Source of the DNA: CAXMMR01 sp963692975
Lineage (GTDB): Bacteria; Pseudomonadota; Alphaproteobacteria; Acetobacterales; Acetobacteraceae
Assembly (NCBI GenBank): GCA_963692975.2
Contig: CAXMMR010000035.1
Coordinates: 1-64,000, forward strand
Length of the DNA stretch: 64,000 bases
Direction of reading: 5' to 3'
A program made the position numbers and the translations under genes. This document shows positions 29,361 through 38,125 of the stretch, piece after piece (position 1 is the first letter of the stretch; every line of letters begins with the position of its first letter). Under the pieces are notes generated by a model. That model made no database searches and was not told the origin of the DNA. It saw nothing but the letters and a program-made list of their open reading frames with translations.

Positions 29361-30342
29361 TTAAAGCTCAATTTGCACCTTCACGACATCAGGTCGCGCT
29401 TCGGCGGCGAACTCGAAGGCCGATCTTGCCGGAGGCGAGCAGAACGATGGTGCGAGGAAATACGTTAGCACAGCGGAACACATGCTCAACACGGAGCTCT
29501 TTGACCAAGGCTGCCATAATGTCGAGCGTGACCGGGCCGGGAACGTTGCCGATTAGCACGACCGTGCCGCCAGGACAGGCGAGATCGTAGAGGCCCTCAT
29601 AGGCGTGCGGATTGCCGCTGGCCTCGAAGACGATGTCTGCACCCCAACCCGCCGTCGTCGACATGACCCGCTCGCTGGCTTTTTCCTTAGCGACGTTGAT
29701 GGTCTCGACGCCGTCGTAGCGCCGAGCCACGGCGAGCTTCTCGTCCTGGACATCGGTGACCAGCACCCGCGAGCAGCCGCCGGCGAGCGCGGCGAGCGCG
29801 GTCATGACGCCGATCGTGCCGGCGCCCAGCACGACGGCGACCTGGCCAGGCTGGATGCGCGCCTTCGTTGCGGCCTGCATGCCCACGGCGAGTGGCTCGA
29901 CGAACGCGCCCTCGGCGTAGGAGACGCTGTCGGGCAGCTTGAAGGTGAGGTTGGCCGGATGGGTAACCTCGGGCGTGAGACAGCCATGGTCGGGCGGCGT
30001 GGCCCAGAAGGTGAGTGACGGGTCGAGGTTGTAAAGGCCGAGGCGCGACGCCTTGGACGACCAGTCCGGCACGCCCGGCTCGACGCAGACCCGGTCGCCG
30101 ACGGCCAGGTCGCGGACGTTGACCCCGACCTTAATCACGCGGCCGGAGCCCTCGTGGCCGAGGACCATCGGCTCACGCACGACGAACGGGCCGATCCGAC
30201 CGTGCAGGTAGTAGTGCAGGTCGCTGCCGCAGATGCCGACGGTATGCATCGCAATCCGGACATCATTCTCGCCGAGCGTGTTCGGCAGCTCGATGTCGCG
30301 CAACGCGAGCTCCTTGACGCGTTCGAGAACCAGGGCTTCCAC
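29361..30342 (-). pseudogene. Zinc-dependent polyol (xylitol/sorbitol-type) dehydrogenase with 3' deletion
   Basis: Medium-chain alcohol dehydrogenase. It starts at GTG 30342 with a strong AAGGAG. The catalytic zinc ligand region GICGSDLHYY, GHEGSG and the NAD motif VLGAGTIGVM are intact. Near SGKIGL the reading jumps: in the written frame it ends LRVRRRSAT at 29389, but another frame continues as AFEFAAEARPDVVKVQIEL to a TAA at 29361, which is the family's normal C-terminus. About 15-20 residues between the two parts are missing, so a small deletion broke the frame near 29415. The truncated enzyme may be unstable. Confidence 0.75.
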
Positions 30343-30539
30343 GGCATCACTCCTTGCGCATGCTTGCGACGCCGCGACTAGCATAGCCGTCGCGTGGCAG
30401 AGGGCGATAACATCTGACCAAGATAAGGGACTCCTGCTCTACTCAATCGCCGCTTCGTCCGGTAGTCGGCCACGAAATCCGCTGTTCGAGGGATGACCGA
30501 CGTGCTGGCTACCGGGCCTGGGGCAGCATAGCATCTAGG

Positions 30540-30824
30540 GTCAACGCCCTCATGCCAGGTCTCGTCGATGGCAGTTGAGGCAAACAGGTGGTCGAGCAGC
30601 AAGCGGCCGCCGCTGGCCTGGATCCTACCGCCTTGCTGTCGGCGATGCCCCACAACATCTCTCTCGCAACGATGATCGCGACGGATCGCCGCCAGGCGGT
30701 CTACTTGGCCGCCGATTTCGGCAGACACATGTCCGGACAATCGATCGGTATCTGGGGTAACTTCGAGGGCTACCGCTCACCGCTCAACATCCGCTCGACC
30801 AACCTGTCATTCAGCGACGCTTAG
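30540..30824 (+). pseudogene. C-terminal relic of a short-chain dehydrogenase
   Basis: Only the last third of an SDR is visible: VNALMPGLVDG, an in-frame TGA at 30576, then VVEQQAAAAGLDPTALLS, MIATDRRQAVYLAADFGRHM and SGQSIGIWGNFEG. This matches the usual VNAxCPG and SDxGxxxxGQxxxVDG segments. The N-terminal two thirds are absent. The 197 bp before it (30343-30539) show nothing recognisable. Confidence 0.65.
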
Positions 30825-30885
30825 CGTGACGTCAGTTGACTGTTCGGCAGTACGCGTTGAAGGATCGTAAATACTAGATCCACGC

Positions 30886-31217
30886 ATCACCGCCGGACTG
30901 CGCGTGCTGGTGACAGCCGGCGCGAGCGCCATCGGCCCGGCCATTGTCGAGGCTTTGTCCAGGATGGTGCACGCGTGCACATCTGCGACGTCGAAGACGA
31001 GGCGCTCGCCGGAGCCGGCGCAGCGCTGCGCGTGAGCACGATGCGAGCCGATGTTGCCGAAGAGGCGAGGGAGAACGAGTACCGCGCCAAGACCACGATG
31101 CGGCGCATGGTGTCGACCGGCGACGTCGCGGCGACGATGACGTGTCTCTGCTCGCCCGCCGGTCGCAACATCTCCGGCCAGGCACTCAGCGTCGATGGCA
31201 ACGTAGAGACGCTCTAA
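30886..31217 (+). pseudogene. Internally deleted short-chain dehydrogenase relic
   Basis: Begins with a cofactor-binding strand (GLRVLVTAGASAIGPAIVEA), loses one base near 30955, continues in the next frame as GARVHICDVEDEALAGAG, then jumps after about 30 residues to the C-terminal NISGQALSVDGNVETL. Roughly 140 internal residues, including the catalytic Tyr-Lys pair, are gone. It lies 16 bp before the BKACE relic and was probably part of the same operon. Confidence 0.68.
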
Positions 31218-31233
31218 CCAGGAAGGCATTCGC

Positions 31234-32135
31234 GTGGCTGACACGCGCAAAACCATCATCACCTGCGCCGTTACCGGTGCGATCCACACGCCCTCGATGT
31301 CGCCCTACCTGCCGGTGCCGTCGGATGAGATCGCGGCGGCGGCATTCGCTGCAGAAGCCGGGGCGGCAATCGTCCACCTGCATGCGCGAGACCCGATCGA
31401 CGGCCGGCCGGATCAGCGCCGGAGACGTTTCGACCATTCCTGCCGCGTATCAAGCAGGCGACGTGGTCATCAACCTCACGAGCGGCGGCGCGCCGCGGAT
31501 GAAGATCAAGGAGCGCATCAAACCCTCCGTGATGTTCAAGCCGGAGGTCGCCTCGCTCAACATGCGTTCGATAGAGTTCGGGCTGTTCCCAACGCTCAAG
31601 CGCTTCAAGACGTTCAAGCATCCGTGGGAGCGTGAGGCGCTTGAGAACAGCCGAGACCTAATCTTCCGCAACGCGTTCAAGGACATTGAATAGGCGCTAG
31701 CCGCCTGCGCCGAAAACCAAACCCGCTTCGAATTTAAAGCTATGACGTCAGTCAGTTGTAGAACCTGGCGCGTATTCTGCAACGCGGCCTCGTGAAGCCG
31801 ACGCTCTTTGTGCAGAGGTTGTTTGGTGCTCTCGGCGGTATCGGCCCGCATTCCAGGACGTCATGCACATGAAGCGGACCGCGGATCGGCTGTTCGGCTG
31901 TTCGGCGACGCGTATTGCTGGTCAGTCCTTGGCGCCGGCCGAACCAGCTGCCAATTGCGGCGATGGCGGCCGGCATGGGTGGTCACATCCGGGATTAGGC
32001 TGAGACAGCCTTTGGATTGCGCCGGCAAGTTCGCCAAAAGCAATGCCGAGCAGGTACAGCGCGCATGATTATCGAGGAGCTTGGCCTGGCGGTCGCGATG
32101 CCCGCCACAGGCGCGATGTATGTCTTATATGGCCT
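31234..32135 (+). pseudogene. BKACE (DUF849) beta-keto acid cleavage enzyme relic
   Basis: Full-length relic of the 3-keto-5-aminohexanoate cleavage enzyme family. The opening TRKTIITCAVTGAIHTPSMS and the zinc motif VHLHARDP are intact. The frame breaks near 31425, resumes with DVVINLTSGGAPRM and MFKPEVASLNMRSIEFGLFP, and meets a TAG at 31691 where the family has Tyr after KDIE. Further pieces in changing frames follow: RGLVKPTLFVQ, MHMKRTADRLFG, WSVLGAGR, PIAAMAAGMGGHIRD and NAEQVQRARMIIEELGL. At least four lesions. The enzyme family splits beta-keto acids with acetyl-CoA; the exact substrate cannot be told. Confidence 0.75.
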
Positions 32136-32172
32136 CAAGTCCTCGCCGAAGATCCGTCCGGTTGTGGACCAC

Positions 32173-32646
32173 CTATGGTGTGTTTCGCCGCCGGCTCGCC
32201 AGCTGCCGTGCCGCCGTTGCCAGCACGTCACAGCGCTCGTTCATCACGTCGCCCGCATGTCCGCGCACCCACAGCCACTCGACCTGATGCGCCGCCGCCG
32301 CCGCCAGCAGGCGCCGCCACAAATCCATGTTGGCCACCGGGTCTCCGGCGGCGTTCTTCCACCCGCGTCGCACCCAACCTGTGGACCAGCGGGTGACGCC
32401 GTTGCGCACATACTCGCTGTCAGTGTGCAGCACGACCCGGCACGGCCGGACCAGCGTCTCAAGCGAGGCGCAGGCGGCGGTCAGCTCCATCCGGTTGTTC
32501 GTCGTCGCCGCTTCGCCGCCGGTCAGCTCCCGCTCGGTGCCGCGGAAACGCAGGATCGCGCCCCAGCCGCCGGGACCGGGGTTCGGCTTGCATCCGCCAT
32601 CGGTCCAGATCTCGACCGGGGCGGTCTGAGTCGGCTCAGACGCCAT
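32173..32646 (-). CDS. rnhA: Ribonuclease HI
   Basis: Cuts the RNA strand of RNA-DNA hybrids. 157 residues from ATG 32646; an upstream ATG at 32667 would overlap thrB by 32 bp, and neither has a clear ribosome site. The four catalytic acids are seen in their motifs: IWTDGGCKPNPGPGGWGA, MELTA, HTDSEYV and NERCD, and the loop His in VRGHAGD. Last gene of the ispH-thrB-rnhA group, overlapping thrB by 11 bp, an order common in Alphaproteobacteria. Confidence 0.95.
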   Translation of the reverse strand: MASEPTQTAPVEIWTDGGCKPNPGPGGWGAILRFRGTERELTGGEAATTNNRMELTAACASLETLVRPCRVVLHTDSEYVRNGVTRWSTGWVRRGWKNAAGDPVANMDLWRRLLAAAAAHQVEWLWVRGHAGDVMNERCDVLATAARQLASRRRNTP

Positions 32647-33607
32647 AGGCGGCGGCACTTTTGACATCGAGATGGAAGCGCAGGCGCTTGAGATATTCGA
32701 GCGGGTCCTTGCGCACCACCAGCGCGCCCACCGGGTGGTTCAGCCAGTCATACAGGCGGGTTAGCAGGAACCGCATGGCGGCACCTCGGGCGAGCACGGG
32801 CAGCGCCGCTCGCTCGTCGTCGCCAAGTGGCCGCACCGTCTCGTAGCCGCGCAGCAGGGCCCGCGCCTTAGTGACGTTGAAGGCGAAGTCCGGCTCGAAG
32901 CACCAGGCGTTGAGGCACACCGCGATGTCGTAGGCGCAGAGGTCGGTGCAGGCGAAGTAGAAGTCGATCAGGCCGGAAACCGCGCCATCGAGAAAGAAGA
33001 CGTTGTCGGGGAACAGGTCGGCGTGGATCTGCCCGCGCGGCAGGCGGCTCGGCCACTCGGCCAGGATCGAGCGCAGCGCTGTGTCAAGCAGCGCCGCCAG
33101 GCCTGGCAGCACCTCGTCGGCACGGTCCTGGCAGCTATCAAGCAGGGGCCTCCAGGCAGCCGGCCCGAGGCTGTTGGGGCGCGTCTCGGTGAAGCCGGCC
33201 CCGGCCTGATGCAGCGCCGCCAGCGCGGCGCCGACTGGCTGGCAATGCGCCTGGCGAACCCGGCGCGGCCAGACGCCAGGCAGGAAGGTGGTGATCGCGG
33301 CATGCCGCCCGGCCAGCAGGCGCAGGCTCAAGCCGTCGCGCGCCGGCACCGGACGCGGGCAGGCCAGCCCGTGGCTCGCCAGATGCTGCATCAGGCCGAG
33401 GAACCACGGCAGTTCGGCCGGATCGACCCGGCGCTCGTAAAGGGTGAGGATGTAGTCGCAAGCACCATCGTCGCGCCGCGTGCGCAGCATGTAGTTGCTG
33501 TTCTCGACCCCCTCGGCGATGCCACGGAAGGCGATCGGCATGCCGAGATCATAGTCGTCGAGGAAGTGCGCCAGCGCCTCGTCGGACACGTCGGTGTAGA
33601 CGGCCAC
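32636..33607 (-). CDS. thrB: Homoserine kinase (aminoglycoside phosphotransferase type)
   Basis: Phosphorylates homoserine in threonine biosynthesis. 323 residues of the ThrB2 type, which has the APH/choline kinase fold, not the GHMP fold. It opens MAVYTDVSDEALAHFLDDYD, typical of this family, with the catalytic loop QIHADLFPDNVFF and the metal-binding LIDFYFAC. It starts 27 bp after the ispH stop and overlaps rnhA by 11 bp. Confidence 0.95.
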   Translation of the reverse strand: MAVYTDVSDEALAHFLDDYDLGMPIAFRGIAEGVENSNYMLRTRRDDGACDYILTLYERRVDPAELPWFLGLMQHLASHGLACPRPVPARDGLSLRLLAGRHAAITTFLPGVWPRRVRQAHCQPVGAALAALHQAGAGFTETRPNSLGPAAWRPLLDSCQDRADEVLPGLAALLDTALRSILAEWPSRLPRGQIHADLFPDNVFFLDGAVSGLIDFYFACTDLCAYDIAVCLNAWCFEPDFAFNVTKARALLRGYETVRPLGDDERAALPVLARGAAMRFLLTRLYDWLNHPVGALVVRKDPLEYLKRLRFHLDVKSAAAYGV

Positions 33608-33634
33608 GTCCCGGCTGCGCTCCGAACCTGCCGC

Positions 33635-34633
33635 TCAGACCAGCGGCGGCGGCAGCCTGAACGTCACATCCTCGGTCGTCACCTGCCGCTCTTCGATGTC
33701 GAGCACGAAGCGCGTCGCGAGCTCGGCCACCACCTGCTGCACCAGCGCCTCTGGCGCCGAGGCCCCGGCGGTGATGCCGATCGTGTTCACGCCCTCGAGC
33801 AGCGACCAGTCCATGTCGGACACCTTGGGCACCAGCACCGCGCGGCCGGCGCCGGCGCGCTCGGCGACTTCACGCAGGCGCTGCGAGTTGGAGGAGTTCG
33901 GGCTGCCGATCACGATCACCAGGTCGCAGCCGGTGGCGATCGACTTCACGGCCGCCTGCCGGTTGGTGGTGGCGTAGCAGATGTCCTCACGCCGCGGCCC
34001 CTGCATCGTCGGGAAGCGCTGCCGCAGCACCTCGACGATCTCCGCCGTGTCGTCAACGGACAGCGTGGTCTGGGTGATGAAGGCGAGGTTGTTCGGATCC
34101 GTCGCCTGTACTGTCGCCGCCTCGCCGGCGTCCTGCACCAGGGTGACGGCGCCCGGCGGCAGCTGCCCCATCGTGCCGACCACCTCCGGATGGCCGGCAT
34201 GCCCGATCATCAGGATGTGCCGGCGCTCGGCGAAGTGCCGCTCCGCCTCACGATGCACCTTGCTGACCAACGGGCAGGTAGCATCCAGGTAGGCTAGGTT
34301 GCGCCGCTGCGCCTCGAGCGGCACCGATTTCGGCACGCCATGCGCCGAGAACACGACGTGGGCGTTGGCCGGCACCTCCGTCAGCTCCTCGACGAAGATC
34401 GCGCCCTGCGCCTCCAGCGCCTCTACCACGGTGCGATTATGGACGATCTCGTGGCGCACGTAGACCGGCGCCCCGTAGCGCCGGATCGCCTCCTCGACCA
34501 CCCGGATCGCCCGGTCGACACCGGCACAGAACCCGCGCGGGCCGGCAAGCAGCACGCGCAGAGTGCGCACGGCGCTGCCGGGACCGCTCGCGACCGCATC
34601 GGGAGCAAGCGAGGGGGGGAGTGTGTCCGGCAT
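33635..34633 (-). CDS. ispH: 4-hydroxy-3-methylbut-2-enyl diphosphate reductase
   Basis: Last step of the MEP isoprenoid pathway, making IPP and DMAPP. 332 residues from ATG 34633 (MPDTLPPS). The frame is open much further upstream, but that part runs into the divergent lipoprotein region and looks like shadow. Three cysteines for the iron-sulfur cluster are in PRGFCAGVDRA, DATCPLVSKVH and ATGCDLVIVIG, and the substrate motifs HEIVHN, SPNSSNSQRL and GITAGASAPE are present. First gene of the group with thrB and rnhA. Confidence 0.96.
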   Translation of the reverse strand: MPDTLPPSLAPDAVASGPGSAVRTLRVLLAGPRGFCAGVDRAIRVVEEAIRRYGAPVYVRHEIVHNRTVVEALEAQGAIFVEELTEVPANAHVVFSAHGVPKSVPLEAQRRNLAYLDATCPLVSKVHREAERHFAERRHILMIGHAGHPEVVGTMGQLPPGAVTLVQDAGEAATVQATDPNNLAFITQTTLSVDDTAEIVEVLRQRFPTMQGPRREDICYATTNRQAAVKSIATGCDLVIVIGSPNSSNSQRLREVAERAGAGRAVLVPKVSDMDWSLLEGVNTIGITAGASAPEALVQQVVAELATRFVLDIEERQVTTEDVTFRLPPPLV

Positions 34634-34750
34634 GGCGTCCCTGATAGAAGTCGACACCGACACTATGGCGATCCCGCCACGCCGACGCAAAGCCCAGACG
34701 CCTACGGCCGGCGCCGACCCGCCGCATGGCACACCCGACCGGAGACCCGG

Positions 34751-35317
34751 ATGACGCTGCTGACCATTCCGCCGCCCTTGCGCGCCGCACGGCTTGCCGC
34801 AGCGCTCGGCGCGATCCTTCCCGTCCTGCTCCTGGCCGGTTGCGGCCAGGACGACCCCAACGCCTTCCCGCCGGTTTGCGCCAAGGTCGCGATCCTGCAT
34901 GACGCCGCCGACCTCACCATCGACACGCCAAGCGGCCACGACCTCACCAACCTGATCGTCGATGGCCGGATCACCCGGCTCGACGGCCATTGCAAGCCGG
35001 GCAAGAATAACGCGACGCTCGACACCGACGTGGTCATCAGCATGGACATCACGCGCGGGCCGGCGCTCAGGACGGCGTCCACCACGGTGCCGTGGTTCAT
35101 CGCCGTCGCGCGCGGCGAGCAGATCCTCGACAAGCACGTGTTCAACCTGCCGGTCACTTTCCCGCCGAATACCGACGGCGTGTCGGTCACCACCGACCCG
35201 GTGCTGCTTCACCTGCCGACGACGCATGGCCTGTCGGGCGTGGACTACCACGTCATCGTCGGCTTCCAGGTGACGCCGGATCAGCTCGCGCTCAACCGGC
35301 AGCGCGGCGAGCGCTAG
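34751..35317 (+). CDS. Hypothetical lipoprotein
   Basis: 188 residues starting at ATG 34751 with GGAGA 5 bases upstream. A basic start and hydrophobic stretch lead to the lipobox LLAGC with the lipidated Cys at about residue 31. The mature part (DLTIDTPSGHDLTNLIVDGR, then beta-rich) resembles no family I can name. Divergent from ispH. A palindromic repeat element follows its stop. Confidence 0.8.
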   Translation: MTLLTIPPPLRAARLAAALGAILPVLLLAGCGQDDPNAFPPVCAKVAILHDAADLTIDTPSGHDLTNLIVDGRITRLDGHCKPGKNNATLDTDVVISMDITRGPALRTASTTVPWFIAVARGEQILDKHVFNLPVTFPPNTDGVSVTTDPVLLHLPTTHGLSGVDYHVIVGFQVTPDQLALNRQRGER

Positions 35318-35329
35318 CAGGCGCAGGCT

Positions 35330-35505
35330 GGGGGCCGCGCCGCAAACCCGCATTCGTCAGGAGTTTGGACGAGCTCTCTCTTGCTTGCCCTAGCCATCCG
35401 CATCCGGCCTGCCATGGCACCACCTCCGCCATAGGGTTACGGACAACAGGTGGCTTCTAAAGGCGCCGCCTTTAATGGGGTCCAAGGGGCAAAGCCCCTG
35501 GCCTT
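35330..35505 (+). repeat. Composite palindromic element, copy 1 (left end decayed)
   Basis: Right end intact: hairpin AAAGGCgccGCCTTT, ATGGGGTCC, then AAGGGGCaaaGCCCCTGG and CCTTTGC. The left end is degenerate (CTGGGGGCCGCGCCGCAAACCCG). It is recognisable because the following CATTCGTCAG and CTTGCTTG match copies 4 and 2. Located between the lipoprotein and the ATP12-type gene. Confidence 0.7.
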
Positions 35506-35536
35506 TGCTCCCGCAGGATCGGTGAGAGGACACGGC

Positions 35537-36265
35537 ATGCAGCGCTTCTGGGACCAGGCCTGTCTCATGGCCGTCGAGGGCGGCTTCACGATCCTGCTCG
35601 ATGGCCGCGCGATGCGCTTGCCCGGCCGGGCCAAAGGCGCCGCCCTGCTGTTGCCCGGCCCGGCGCTCGGTGCCGCGGTCGCCGATGAGTGGCAGGCGGC
35701 CGGCGGTGAGCGCGACGGCCGCTTCGAGATGACCGCATTGCCGCTGACCCGGCTGGCCGCGACAGCACAGGACCGGATTTCGCCTGACCCCGGACCGGTG
35801 ATCGACGCGCTTGCCGCCTATGGCGAGGACGACCTGCTCTGCTACCGTGCGGCCGCGCCGGCCCTGCTCGTCGCACGCCAGGCCGAGGCTTGGCAGCCCT
35901 GGCTCGACTGGGCCGCGGCCACTTTCGATGCCTGGCTGCTGACGACTACCGGGGTCATTCACGTCGACCAGCCGGAAGGCGCGCTGGCAGCGCTGCGCCG
36001 TGCGCTCACGCGTCACGACGCCTACATCCTGGCGGGCCTCGGCGTTGCCGTGCCGTCGGTCGGCAGCCTGGTCCTCGGCCTTGCTCTGGCGGCCGGCGCG
36101 CTGCCAGCGAGCGAGGCGCACAGGCTCGGCCTGCTCGACGCGACGTTCCAGGCCGAGCTCTGGGGCGAGGACGAGGAGGCGGCGTTGCGCGCGGCCGCGA
36201 TCTGCCAGGACGTGGAGGAGGCGTCGCTGTTCATGGCCCTCGCCCGCGCGGACGGCGCGTCATGA
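35537..36265 (+). CDS. ATP12-family F1-ATPase assembly chaperone
   Basis: 242 residues; helps fold the alpha subunit of F1 ATP synthase. It starts at ATG 35537 (MQRFWDQACLM). The open frame upstream to 35450 runs through a repeat element and is not coding. The family features are the N-terminal strand region GGFTILLDGRAMRLPGR, the phrase ADEWQAAG, PLTRLAATAQDRI, YGEDDLLCYRA (acidic ATP12 signature) and the C-terminal EEASLFMALARADG. It overlaps the acylphosphatase start by 4 bp. Confidence 0.92.
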   Translation: MQRFWDQACLMAVEGGFTILLDGRAMRLPGRAKGAALLLPGPALGAAVADEWQAAGGERDGRFEMTALPLTRLAATAQDRISPDPGPVIDALAAYGEDDLLCYRAAAPALLVARQAEAWQPWLDWAAATFDAWLLTTTGVIHVDQPEGALAALRRALTRHDAYILAGLGVAVPSVGSLVLGLALAAGALPASEAHRLGLLDATFQAELWGEDEEAALRAAAICQDVEEASLFMALARADGAS

Positions 36266-36570
36266 GCGGCGGCGAAGCAAGCTATGGCGGCGCCAGCCTG
36301 CGGCTGCTGATTTCCGGGCACGTCCAAGGCGTCGGCTACCGCGGCTGGCTGGTCGCCGAGGCGCGCCGTTTGGGCATCACCGGCTGGGTGCGCAACCTGG
36401 TCGATGGCCGCGTCGAGGCGCTGCTGCAGGGTGAGCCGGCCATGGTGGAGCGCCTTGTCGAGGCCTGCGGGGATGGGCCGGGCGGCGCCATCGTCCGCCG
36501 CGTCGATCGTGTCGCGACGCGTAACGTCCGCGGCGAGATGCCGCCGACCCGCGGCTTCGAGCAGCGCTGA
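36262..36570 (+). CDS. Acylphosphatase
   Basis: 102 residues. Hydrolyses acyl phosphates. The active-site Arg is in GHVQGVGYRGW and the catalytic Asn in GWVRNLVDGRVEALLQG. The start ATG 36262 is within the ATP12-type stop (ATGA). Its own stop overlaps the next start by one base, so the three genes 35537-36980 form one operon. Confidence 0.94.
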   Translation: MSGGEASYGGASLRLLISGHVQGVGYRGWLVAEARRLGITGWVRNLVDGRVEALLQGEPAMVERLVEACGDGPGGAIVRRVDRVATRNVRGEMPPTRGFEQR

Positions 36571-36980
36571 TGCGCGGCCGCGGTGGCCTGGTCGGCCTGC
36601 GTCTGCTGCAGGTGGCGATCGGCGTGCTCGCCCTGGTGCCGATCCTGGCCGGGCTGGGCGGCATGATCGGCGGCATCGGCATGACCGGCGGCGCGGTGGT
36701 CGACGTCGCCGGGCGCGCTACCGACAGCCAGTTTCGCTATTTGTCGGGGTTGCTGTTTGCGATCGGCATCGGTTTTTGGAGCACCGTTCCCGACCTGCCT
36801 CGCCGCACGACGCGATTCCGGCTGCTCACCGCCCTCGTCGTGGCCGGTGGCCTCGGCCGTTTGCTCGGCGTGCTCCAGCACGGCGTGCCGCCCGGCCCGA
36901 TGCTGTTCGGGCTCGGCATGGAGCTTGTGGTGACGCCGTTGCTTTGCCTGATGCAGGCGCTGACCTCTCGGCGCCGGTAG
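36570..36980 (+). CDS. DUF4345-type small membrane protein
   Basis: 136 residues with four hydrophobic segments (LRLLQVAIGVLALVPILAG; YLSGLLFAIGIGFW; LLTALVVAGGLGRLLGVL; LGMELVVTPLLCLMQ). The FRYLSGLLFAIGIGFW and RLLGVLQHG patterns fit DUF4345. Function unknown. Its start overlaps the acylphosphatase stop (TGATG). Confidence 0.82.
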   Translation: MRGRGGLVGLRLLQVAIGVLALVPILAGLGGMIGGIGMTGGAVVDVAGRATDSQFRYLSGLLFAIGIGFWSTVPDLPRRTTRFRLLTALVVAGGLGRLLGVLQHGVPPGPMLFGLGMELVVTPLLCLMQALTSRRR

Positions 36981-37010
36981 GGCGTCGCGGCGCTTCGAGC
37001 CAAGCCGTGG

Positions 37011-37688
37011 CTAGCCGAAGATCGTGACGAAGCAGCTCCGGAGCGCCTGATCGACGTCGTCCATGCCGACGGACACGCCAAGCGCCTGCAGGCTTGTCAC
37101 CCCATGCTCGCGTATGCCGCATGGCACGATGCCGGCAAAATGTTCCAGCGTCGGCGCGACGTTGAGCGCGACGCCGTGCCAACTGACCCAACGGGTGATC
37201 CGCACCCCGATGGCGGCGATCTTCAGGTCGGTGTTCGCTTGCCTGACCCAGATGCCGACACGGCCGGCGCGCTTCTCGCCGAGCACTCCGAATTGGGCCA
37301 GCGTCAGGATCAGCCAGTCCTCGAGGCCCTCGACATAGGCGTGCGTGTCCCGAGGCCGCACCCGCCCGTGCGGCTTGTCGAGGTCGAGCATCAGGTAGGC
37401 CGTTCGCTGACCTGGACCGTGATATGTCCATTGGCCGCCGCGTCCCGCCTCGAACGTCGGAAATCTCTGCGGGTCGGCGATGTCTGACGGCTTGGCGGAC
37501 GTGCCGGCGGTGTAGATCGGCGGATGTTCCAGCAGCCAGACGAGTTCGCTGGCGTGTCTCTCCCTGATCGCGGCCGCCCGCGCCCGCATTGTCGCCAGCG
37601 CCGCCGGGTAGCTTACCGCCGACGTCGCAACCTGCCACTCAAGCGTTGGCAAGGCTGCCGATGCTGTGGTTGCTGCCATCAACGTCAT
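37011..37688 (-). CDS. lipB: Octanoyl-[acyl carrier protein] transferase
   Basis: Moves octanoate from ACP to lipoyl domains, first step of lipoate synthesis. 225 residues from ATG 37688 (or ATG 37679). Upstream codons in frame would cross the tRNA-Leu gene, so the longer reading is rejected. Motifs: HPPIYTAGTSAKPSD, RGGQWTYHGPGQ, catalytic Lys in LKIAAIGVRITRW and WVSWHGVALNV, and the nucleophilic Cys in GIVPCGI. It is convergent with the DUF4345-type gene. Confidence 0.95.
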   Translation of the reverse strand: MTLMAATTASAALPTLEWQVATSAVSYPAALATMRARAAAIRERHASELVWLLEHPPIYTAGTSAKPSDIADPQRFPTFEAGRGGQWTYHGPGQRTAYLMLDLDKPHGRVRPRDTHAYVEGLEDWLILTLAQFGVLGEKRAGRVGIWVRQANTDLKIAAIGVRITRWVSWHGVALNVAPTLEHFAGIVPCGIREHGVTSLQALGVSVGMDDVDQALRSCFVTIFG

Positions 37689-37741
37689 CGGGTATAGCGC
37701 CTCGCCCGGAGCGGGCTCAGCTGATGCTCCGAGGTGGCGCT

Positions 37742-37824
37742 GCGGCCGTGGCGAAATGGTAGACGCGCAAGCTTGAGGTGCTTGTGGGGGCAACCCTGTG
37801 GAAGTTCGAGTCTTCTCGGCCGCA
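37742..37824 (+). tRNA. tRNA-Leu (GAG)
   Basis: 83 nt, acceptor stem GCGGCCG/CGGCCGC with discriminator A. The anticodon stem-loop CAAGC-TTGAGGT-GCTTG gives anticodon GAG. A long variable arm (GGGGGCAACCCTG) confirms a class II tRNA. CCA is not encoded. Confidence 0.95.
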
Positions 37825-37886
37825 TATCACGTCAACTCGGCGCCACGTTTTATGACGCATGGAGCAGCGGGCTTGACCTGCCCGTC

Positions 37887-38063
37887 CTAGCCGTCGCTCT
37901 TCTCATCTGTCTTCGACGTATGCTCGAGCGTCTCTGCGCCAGCCCGGGTGCCGCCAAATCGATCAGCGCCTTTCGCATCCTCGGCGTCTTCCACCTTGTG
38001 GTTGCCGGTGTCCTGCTCGTCGTCAGTGTGCTTGATGGTCGTCTCGGTATGCGGCTGCTTCAC
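37887..38063 (-). CDS. Small hydrophilic acidic protein
   Basis: 58 residues from GTG 38063, chosen because GGGAGG (38069-38074) lies 5 bases upstream. The protein opens MKQPHTETTIKHTDDEQD and is almost wholly charged or polar, with no hydrophobic core, so it is probably disordered. Stress-related small proteins have such composition, but no family is recognised. The protein at 47351-47557 has a similar character. Confidence 0.6.
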   Translation of the reverse strand: MKQPHTETTIKHTDDEQDTGNHKVEDAEDAKGADRFGGTRAGAETLEHTSKTDEKSDG

Positions 38064-38125
38064 GATAGCCTCCCTGCGTGCCGGCAGCCTCAACGCGGGG
38101 GCGGCGCGAGGTTTCGCAAATCAGG

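Noticed and set aside
34633..35353. Long N-terminal extension of ispH
   Set aside because: It would run through the divergent lipoprotein gene; relatives start near MPDTLPP.
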